Source: DASSJM01 sp049587975 (lineage in GTDB: Bacteria > Actinomycetota > UBA4738 > HRBIN12). From it: a stretch of DNA of 29,020 bases. Each line of letters begins with the position of its first letter. Positions within the stretch are counted from its first letter, which is position 1. Under the pieces are notes generated by a model that was not told where the DNA came from, made no database searches, and saw only the letters and a program-made list of their open reading frames with translations. The DNA is taken from contig JBAVEY010000110.1 in assembly GCA_049587975.1 (NCBI GenBank), positions 1-29,020 on the forward strand, in the 5' to 3' direction. Shown here in pieces: positions 23,886 through 29,020 of this stretch. A program made the position numbers and the translations under genes.

Positions 23886-25175
23886 GTGAGCATCGAGGTC
23901 CTGCCGGTCGAAGGGCTCCCGGAGGTTCGACCGGGCGACGACCTCGCCTCGCTCCTCGCCGGACCGCTGGGTTCGATCGGCGTGCACGACGGCGACGTGC
24001 TCGCGGTCACGCAGAAGATCGTGTCCAAGGCCGAGGGACGCGTCGTCCGCGAGGGGGACGGCGGACGCGACGCGTGGGTCCAGCGAGAGACGCGCCGCGT
24101 GGTGGCCCGGCGCGGGGACCTCGTGATCGCCGAGACCCGCCACGGCTTCGTGTGCGCGAACGCCGGGGTCGACGCCTCGAACGTCGAGGAGGGCTTCCTC
24201 ACGCTGCTCCCGGAAGACCCGGACGGCTCGGCCCAACGCCTCCGCCACGCGCTGACGGAGCGGCTCGGCGCGGAGCTGGCCGTGGTGATCACGGACACGT
24301 TCGGCAGGACGTGGCGCCGCGGCGTGGTCAACGTCGCGATCGGCTGCGCCGGGATCCCCGCGCTCGTGGATCTGCGCGGGACGGCCGACCACCACGGCCG
24401 CGAGCTGGAGGCGACCGTCGTCGCGCTGGCCGACGAGGTGGCCGCGGCGAGCGGCCTCGCGATGGGTAAGGCCGCGCGGGTGCCGGTCGCGGTCGTCCGG
24501 GGCGTGGGGTTCGAGGCGGCCCGGGTCCCGGTCTCCGAGCTCGCTCGGCCGCCCGAGGAAGACCTGTTCCGGAACTCCCCGCTGCTGTCGATCTCCGAGC
24601 GGCGCACGATCCGATCCTTCGGACCTGGTGAGGTGCCGCGCGACGCGGTGGAGGAGGCCGTCCGCGCCGCCTGCACGGCGCCGGCGCCGCATCACACGAG
24701 GCCGTGGTCGTTCAGCGCGATCTGGTCACCGGCCGCCAAGCGACGCCTGCTGGGCGCGATGGCCGACGCCTGGCGCGCGGACCTCCGCCGCGACGGGACG
24801 CCGGGGTCGACGATCGAGCGCCGGATCGAACGGAGCGACGCGGTGCTCGGCGCGGCGCCGGTCCTGATCGTCCCGTGGGTCCGGTTCCACGGCGCACACC
24901 CGTACGCCGACGCCGAACGCGCCCACGCGGAGCAGGAGATGTTCCTCCTGTCAGGCGGGGCGGCGATCCAGAACCTGCTCCTCGCGCTCGCCGCGCAGGG
25001 GTTCGCGTCGTGCTGGATCTCCTCGACCCTGTTCTGCCAGCAGGAGAGCCGCACGGCGCTCGGGATGTCGGAGGAATGGTTCGCCCTCGGTACCGTGGCG
25101 GCCGGCCCGATGCCGGCGGGGGCCGCGTCGCCGCGGCCCCCGCTCGACCTGTCCGAGCACCTGCGGACCGAGTGA
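23886..25175 (+). CDS. fbiB: FbiB, F420:gamma-glutamyl ligase with C-terminal nitroreductase domain
   Basis: Adds the poly-gamma-glutamate tail to F420-0 and, through its C-terminal FMN domain, reduces dehydro-F420. 429 residues. The CofE ligase part (about 1-235) has VTQKIVSKAEG, VITDTFGRTWRRGVVNVAIGCAG and LVDLRGTADHHGREL. The nitroreductase-like part (about 240-429) has the FMN-site SERRTIRSF, CTAPAPHHTRPWSF and AAIQNLLLALAAQGFASCWIS. The fusion is the actinobacterial form; archaeal CofE lacks the second domain. GTG start at 23886, 19 bp after fbiA, with no clear ribosome site. It is the last F420 gene of the run; the next gene has its own promoter candidate. Confidence 0.96.
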   Translation: MSIEVLPVEGLPEVRPGDDLASLLAGPLGSIGVHDGDVLAVTQKIVSKAEGRVVREGDGGRDAWVQRETRRVVARRGDLVIAETRHGFVCANAGVDASNVEEGFLTLLPEDPDGSAQRLRHALTERLGAELAVVITDTFGRTWRRGVVNVAIGCAGIPALVDLRGTADHHGRELEATVVALADEVAAASGLAMGKAARVPVAVVRGVGFEAARVPVSELARPPEEDLFRNSPLLSISERRTIRSFGPGEVPRDAVEEAVRAACTAPAPHHTRPWSFSAIWSPAAKRRLLGAMADAWRADLRRDGTPGSTIERRIERSDAVLGAAPVLIVPWVRFHGAHPYADAERAHAEQEMFLLSGGAAIQNLLLALAAQGFASCWISSTLFCQQESRTALGMSEEWFALGTVAAGPMPAGAASPRPPLDLSEHLRTE

Positions 25176-25262
25176 CCCGGTCCGCTCCCTCGCCCTACGC
25201 GCGGGGCCTGCAAGGATCCGAACTTCGAAAGACGGGGACCGGCCGAACCTCCACTTCCTCGC

Positions 25263-25268
25263 TATCCT
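25263..25268 (+). promoter_or_regulatory. -10 box candidate for the DUF3105 gene
   Basis: TATCCT in the GCTATCCTTGAGG context fits TANNNT and predicts a start near 25275, 20 nt before the ATG. No convincing -35 lies at the usual distance. Confidence 0.35.
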
Positions 25269-25294
25269 TGAGGCCCGCCACGGGCGGACCCGAC

Positions 25295-26038
25295 ATGGCC
25301 GACCAAACCTCGAAGCAGCGTCTGACCAAGGCCGAACGCAAGGAGGAGGCCCGGCGTCAGCGTGAGGAGCTCCAGCGGAAGATGGCCGCGAGCCGCCGGA
25401 ACCGGCGGATCGCGATCGGTCTGGTCGTGGTCCTGATCGCCGGCGTCAGCGCGTACGTCGTCCTCACCCGGCCGCAGGAGGCCAAGGCGACCCCCGCCGA
25501 GCTGCTCGCGAGCGCCGACCGGGCGCAGCAGGCCGCCGGATGCGGCAAGGTCGATACCGTGGGCCCGTACCAGCCCAAGAGTCAGGACCGGGCGCACATC
25601 GTGGCCCAGCTGCCCCTGTCCACGTACCCGTCGGTCCCCCCGACGTCGGGCCCGCACAACGCGATCCCGTACGGCGCCGGCGAGTACAGCACGCCGCCGC
25701 CGATCGATCGGGTGATCCATTCGCTCGAGCACGGCGCGGCGATCGTGTGGTACTCGCCCAACGTCTCCGGCACGGAGCTCGACCGGATCCGCACGTTCTA
25801 CGAGGACGCGCACGTCGGGAGCCGGGTGATCGTAGCGCCCTACGACTACCCCGATCAGGGAGCAGCCGGCTCGCTGCCGGCCGGATCACAGATGGCGCTC
25901 GTCGCCTGGCACCGGCTGCAGCTGTGCTCGCAGGTGAACCTCGCGGCCGCCTTCGGGTTCACGTCGTCCTACGCGGCCCCGCCGTTCGGCCAGCAGGCCT
26001 ACCAGGGCGAGGCGCCCGAGGCCGGCGGCAACTTCTGA
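25295..26038 (+). CDS. DUF3105 family membrane-anchored protein (first copy)
   Basis: 247 residues. A highly charged cytosolic segment (about 1-36, predicted coiled coil RLTKAERKEEARRQREELQ) precedes one membrane helix (about 38-57) and an outer domain. DUF3105 hallmarks are PTSGPHNAIPY and VIHSLEHGAAIVWYSP, with conserved His residues and a Cys near the domain start (AAGCGKV) and another near the end (QLCSQV). The His residues in SGPH and LEHG could bind a metal, by inference. ATG at 25295; the longer open frame upstream is a shadow of fbiB. It begins a three-gene cassette with 20-bp and 9-bp gaps. The function of the family is not established. Confidence 0.82.
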   Translation: MADQTSKQRLTKAERKEEARRQREELQRKMAASRRNRRIAIGLVVVLIAGVSAYVVLTRPQEAKATPAELLASADRAQQAAGCGKVDTVGPYQPKSQDRAHIVAQLPLSTYPSVPPTSGPHNAIPYGAGEYSTPPPIDRVIHSLEHGAAIVWYSPNVSGTELDRIRTFYEDAHVGSRVIVAPYDYPDQGAAGSLPAGSQMALVAWHRLQLCSQVNLAAAFGFTSSYAAPPFGQQAYQGEAPEAGGNF

Positions 26039-26058
26039 CCGGGCGGCGCTGAGGAGCC

Positions 26059-26946
26059 ATGGCCAAGAAACGACGCAAGCCGCAGAACCGCTCGAGGAAC
26101 CGGCCGCCGTCGGCGGGCACCCGGACCGCCGAACTGCCGCGGACCGGCGCCCCGACCTCGACCGAGACGGCCGAGCCACCGGACGGGCGAGCCGCGGCAC
26201 CCGGGGCAGAGCCGAAACCCGCGACGCAGCCGCCGCAGCGACGCACCACCACGACGCCTCCGAAGGCGGGGCCGCAGCGCACGCGCGCCGAGAAGAAGGA
26301 GCTCGCGCGCAAGGAGCGCGAGGCGGTCCGGCGCCGGATCGCGCGCGCGCAGCGCAGGCGCCAGCTCGCCTGGGTCGCCGGGATCGCGATCGTCGTGGCG
26401 GCGGGAGTGTTCCTGTTCACCAACCGGAACGAGACCCCGACGGCGGCGAACCTCCCGGGCGAGCTCACGACGAAGGCCCCCTGGGACTCGAACGACACGA
26501 GATCAGACGCGCGTGCGACCGCCCTCGGTCTGCCCCCCGAGGGCACGACGATGCACGAGCACGCGAACGTCCAGATCTTCGTGCACGGTAAGCCCGTGAC
26601 CGTGCCGAAGGACATCGGCCTCAACCCGGCGGATGGAACGTTCGCATCGATCCATACGCACGACGACACCGGGACGGTGCACCTCGAGTCCTCGGAGTCG
26701 CGCGAGTTCACGCTCGCTGAGTTCTTCGGCGTGTGGGGCGTGCGGTTCACGCCGGACTGCCTCGGCGCCTACTGCAACGACGGCACGAACCACCTCCAGG
26801 TCTTCCTGAACGGCGAGGAGGTCACCGGCGACCTGCAGGCCGTGCAGCTCGACGACCAGAGCGTGATCGTCGTGACGTACGGGACCGCCGACGAGCTGCC
26901 CGACCCGATCCCCTCGACGTTCGATTTCGCCTCGGTCCCGCAGTAG
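26059..26946 (+). CDS. Membrane-anchored protein with His-rich outer domain
   Basis: 295 residues; family not named with certainty. The first 107 residues are disordered and rich in Lys, Arg, Pro and Thr, and end in a basic helix (KKELARKEREAVRRRIARAQRRR). One membrane helix follows (about 109-125). The outer domain has HEHANVQIFVHGKPVTVPKDIGL, IHTHDDTGTVHLES and FTLAEFFGVWGVRF, with paired histidines suitable for a metal such as copper or zinc, and a Cys pair (CLGAYC). The DNA has a GAGGAG ribosome site before the ATG. Two DUF3105 genes flank it with short gaps, so the three probably act together at the membrane. Metal handling is inference. Confidence 0.8.
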   Translation: MAKKRRKPQNRSRNRPPSAGTRTAELPRTGAPTSTETAEPPDGRAAAPGAEPKPATQPPQRRTTTTPPKAGPQRTRAEKKELARKEREAVRRRIARAQRRRQLAWVAGIAIVVAAGVFLFTNRNETPTAANLPGELTTKAPWDSNDTRSDARATALGLPPEGTTMHEHANVQIFVHGKPVTVPKDIGLNPADGTFASIHTHDDTGTVHLESSESREFTLAEFFGVWGVRFTPDCLGAYCNDGTNHLQVFLNGEEVTGDLQAVQLDDQSVIVVTYGTADELPDPIPSTFDFASVPQ

Positions 26947-26955
26947 CGGCGCCCG

Positions 26956-27687
26956 TTGGCGAACAAGCGCAAGCGACGACCGTCGGGCTCCCGACCGCCC
27001 GGCGCCGCGAAAGGCTCGTCCAGAGCGCCGAGCCGAACGAGCACGCGCGCGCATCCGCCGGATCCCGCGACCCGTCGCTCCTCGCCAGTGATCCGGGCCG
27101 TGGCGATCGCGGCCTTCGTCGGGTTGGGGTGGCTCCTGTTCTTCCGGACGCCGGGACCCGGCGAGATCTCGGCCCAGGCGCGGACAGCGGCTCGGGCGGC
27201 GGGATGCGGCGACCTCGAGCAGCCCGTCGAGCCGAACCCGTCGCGGACCCATCTCGCGCCCGGCGAGTCGTACGACTACCCGGACCCGCCAGCAGCGGCG
27301 GGCCCGCATGACGCTTCGCCGCTACCCCCCGACCCACACGTGTATCGGCTCCCGGTCCCCGAGACGCGCGCGGTCCACAACCTCGAGCACGCCTACGTGA
27401 TCGTGTACTACCTGCCGACGGCCGAGGGCGGCCTTCCCCAGGCGACGATCGACCGCCTGGCCGCGCTCGCGCGCGACCAGAGCCGTGTGATCATGGCCCC
27501 CTACCCGGCGCTGCCGGACGACCAAGGTCTGGCGCTCCTCGCGTGGAACACCCGGTGGATGTGCCCCGCGACGGTGACGGCGGACCAGGCGGTCGCGATC
27601 GCCACGGGCTTCATCGACGCCTACCGCGGGACGTCGATCGCCCCCGAGGCACCGCGGGGGCTCCTCGGGCCGCTGTTCATGAAGTGA
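26956..27687 (+). CDS. DUF3105 family membrane-anchored protein (second copy)
   Basis: 243 residues, paralogous to the first DUF3105 gene of this cassette. A basic disordered start (about 1-46) precedes one membrane helix (about 47-64), then the outer domain with AAGPHDASPLP and VHNLEHAYVIVYYLP, where the Gly of LEHG is Ala. Cys residues occur at the same places (AAGCGDL, WMCPAT). TTG start at 26956, 9 bp after the previous stop, with a poor ribosome site, suggesting coupled translation. Sequence identity to the first copy is low outside the motifs, so the duplication is old. It ends 22 bp from the convergent SpoIID-domain gene. Confidence 0.8.
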   Translation: MANKRKRRPSGSRPPGAAKGSSRAPSRTSTRAHPPDPATRRSSPVIRAVAIAAFVGLGWLLFFRTPGPGEISAQARTAARAAGCGDLEQPVEPNPSRTHLAPGESYDYPDPPAAAGPHDASPLPPDPHVYRLPVPETRAVHNLEHAYVIVYYLPTAEGGLPQATIDRLAALARDQSRVIMAPYPALPDDQGLALLAWNTRWMCPATVTADQAVAIATGFIDAYRGTSIAPEAPRGLLGPLFMK

Positions 27688-27709
27688 GGGTTCGGGGGCC
27701 TCGTAGGGC

Positions 27710-29020
27710 TCAGCCGACGCGACAGCTCGATCCGTCGGGGTCACAGGTGATGACGCCGCCCTCGAAGCTCGCGCGCAGGTTCCCGTTCTGCAGCTTGTGG
27801 ACGTCCGACGTCGGGAACCCGAGGTGCCCGGCGGGACCGCCCTCGTCGAGGTAGCTGCCGAGCACCGGGTCGCGGAGCAGGTGCGCGCCCGTCGGACCCG
27901 AGTGGTAGATCGTGCCCTCCTCGAACTTCTGCCGTTCGCCGCCCGCGACCGCGACCTGGCGGGAGGTCGGCAGCCCCGGCGAGCACCCGAGCCCGTCGTA
28001 CTTCGAGCGGATCTCGCCCGTGACGCGCCGGTCCGCGTTGATCCACAGCCGGTCGTCCGGCAGACCGAGCGCGGACCGCAGGGTGTCCCCCGTGATCGAC
28101 GCCTCGCCGTTCGCGCCCATCACCGTCGCCGAGACGATCCGTCCCGAGACCCCACGCGTCACGTCGGTGAAACCGGTCACCGTGCCGATCCCGAGCCCGA
28201 GGTGCTTAGTGACCTGTCCCGGCGTGAACGTCTGCTCCCAGACCGCGTTCGGGTTGTCCGACGTGTAGTCGCCGGGGTCGCACACGCCGCGCAGGTAGTC
28301 GATCGGCGAGCCGCCCCACACGTTCTCGTTGTTCTCCGTGTACCCACCGGACGACGACATGTAGAAGGCCTGGATCGTCTGCCCCCCGTCCAGCACGACC
28401 TGATCGTCGGTCTGGTCGACGGCCGAGACCCACCGGTCGGCGTCGACGCCACCCTCCTTGTCCCAGCCGGCGTACACCTGGTCGTACGAGCTCGCGTAGA
28501 GCGCGCAGTCGCACACGGCACGGTGCTGCGAGACGGCCGCCTTCGTGAACGCGTACGTGCGCGCCGCGATCGCCTGGGTCTTGAGCGCGGACATCGGCCA
28601 CGAGCTCGGCACCTCGCCGAGCCCATACAGGTACCCCTGCGGGTCGACCGTGAGGATCAGACGCATCAGGCAATCGCCTCCCTCGCACGAGTACAGGCCG
28701 AACTCGATCGAGCCGCGGTTGTACGTGTGGGCGGCCTCCGGGACGCGAACGCGCGCACCGTTCTGCTCGTACACGATGGAGATCGCGTCGTTCGGACCGC
28801 CGACGCTGTCCACGGTGGTCCCGGTCGCGTCCACGATCAGGTACTGGTTACCGGCGGCACGAACCTTCCACGTCTCGCCGGGGGGGATCGTCGCGACCGC
28901 CGAACCCGTCTGCGCATCCCCGAGCCGGATCTCCACGGGCCCGGCCTGCGCCTCGAGCCGAACCGAGTCCTTGGCTTGCGCGAGCCCGATCCGGAGGTTC
29001 TTCGGCGGCGAGCCCTCGCG
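27710..29020 (-). CDS. SpoIID/LytB-domain protein with LGFP-type C-terminus (partial, runs off right edge)
   Basis: At least 436 residues, with the N-terminus beyond the window. The SpoIID domain (SpoIID/LytB family; in Bacillus, SpoIID is a lytic transglycosylase in engulfment) is recognised by YLYGLGEVPSSWPMSALKTQAIAARTYAF and AFYMSSSGGYTENNENVWG. The C-terminal part (last 80 residues or so) contains HLGFPTSDVHKLQNGNLRASFEGG, an LGFP-type repeat that anchors proteins to actinobacterial walls. Actinobacteria use SpoIID-domain proteins as wall hydrolases or modifiers outside sporulation. Whether the catalytic Glu is present cannot be settled without alignment. The internal GTG at 28936 is not the start, since the frame continues to 29020. 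Confidence 0.88.
   Translation of the reverse strand, partial: REGSPPKNLRIGLAQAKDSVRLEAQAGPVEIRLGDAQTGSAVATIPPGETWKVRAAGNQYLIVDATGTTVDSVGGPNDAISIVYEQNGARVRVPEAAHTYNRGSIEFGLYSCEGGDCLMRLILTVDPQGYLYGLGEVPSSWPMSALKTQAIAARTYAFTKAAVSQHRAVCDCALYASSYDQVYAGWDKEGGVDADRWVSAVDQTDDQVVLDGGQTIQAFYMSSSGGYTENNENVWGGSPIDYLRGVCDPGDYTSDNPNAVWEQTFTPGQVTKHLGLGIGTVTGFTDVTRGVSGRIVSATVMGANGEASITGDTLRSALGLPDDRLWINADRRVTGEIRSKYDGLGCSPGLPTSRQVAVAGGERQKFEEGTIYHSGPTGAHLLRDPVLGSYLDEGGPAGHLGFPTSDVHKLQNGNLRASFEGGVITCDPDGSSCRVG

Noticed and set aside
24704..25294. Longer 444-aa form of the first DUF3105 protein
   Set aside because: The extra part runs through fbiB in another frame and is Arg/Pro-rich; the ATG at 25295 begins a typical membrane-anchored protein.

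Overview
This window is GC-rich and carries markers that together point to an actinobacterium (Actinomycetota): a WhiB2-like iron-sulfur regulator, a DUF3499 protein, a fused two-domain FbiC for cofactor F420, a DUF5719 protein and a TobH-like SIS protein. From memory, part of the gene order resembles the Mycobacterium tuberculosis sahH ... Rv3256c-manB-DUF3499 ... whiB2-fbiA-fbiB neighbourhood. I cannot name a genus; the histone-like protein, the short HPF and the unknown proteins suggest a lineage outside the cultured model genera.

Layout. (1) 1-2640: the start of a class III nucleotide cyclase with an AAA ATPase module (minus strand, cut by the left edge) is divergent from two tiny membrane-protein genes (plus strand). 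Both small genes have matching promoters, each with a CRP-like palindrome exactly 52.5 bp upstream of a TANNNT -10 box. This suggests a local cyclic-nucleotide circuit. (2) 2643-8199, minus strand: secA, a NarL-type response regulator, a short ribosome hibernation factor (HPF/RaiA), a structured leader that may be a raiA-type noncoding RNA, comF, and an unknown beta-rich protein. (3) 8228-13698, minus strand: a metabolic block of ahcY, purine nucleoside phosphorylase, SIS-type sugar-phosphate isomerase, a Trm112-like zinc protein, manB, a zinc ribbon and DUF3499. The manB to PNP genes are joined by three successive 4-bp GTGA stop/start overlaps. A 12-bp tandem repeat lies before ahcY. (4) 13808-19416, minus strand: a cell-envelope block of L,D-transpeptidase, DUF5719 and a large membrane glycosyltransferase. 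(5) 19519-20129, minus strand: a histone-H1-like Lys/Arg repeat protein and whiB2. (6) 20367-25175: fbiC (minus) and fbiA-fbiB (plus) diverge from a symmetric promoter; together they cover F420 synthesis apart from FbiD/CofC. (7) 25295-27687, plus strand: two DUF3105 proteins flanking a His-rich exported protein. (8) 27710-29020, minus strand: a SpoIID/LytB-domain protein with LGFP-type sequence, cut by the right edge.

How the parts fit. ManB and the SIS isomerase handle hexose phosphates for envelope glycans, upstream of the glycosyltransferase and L,D-transpeptidase. AhcY and PNP recycle S-adenosylhomocysteine and purine nucleosides. WhiB2 and DUF3499 share a palindromic operator candidate that overlaps both promoters, linking a cell-division type regulator to the sugar-phosphate operon. 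I saw no tRNA, rRNA, CRISPR array, insertion sequence or prophage. No gene-free stretch exceeds 300 bp; the longest, 20130-20366, holds the whiB promoter and a likely fbiC terminator.
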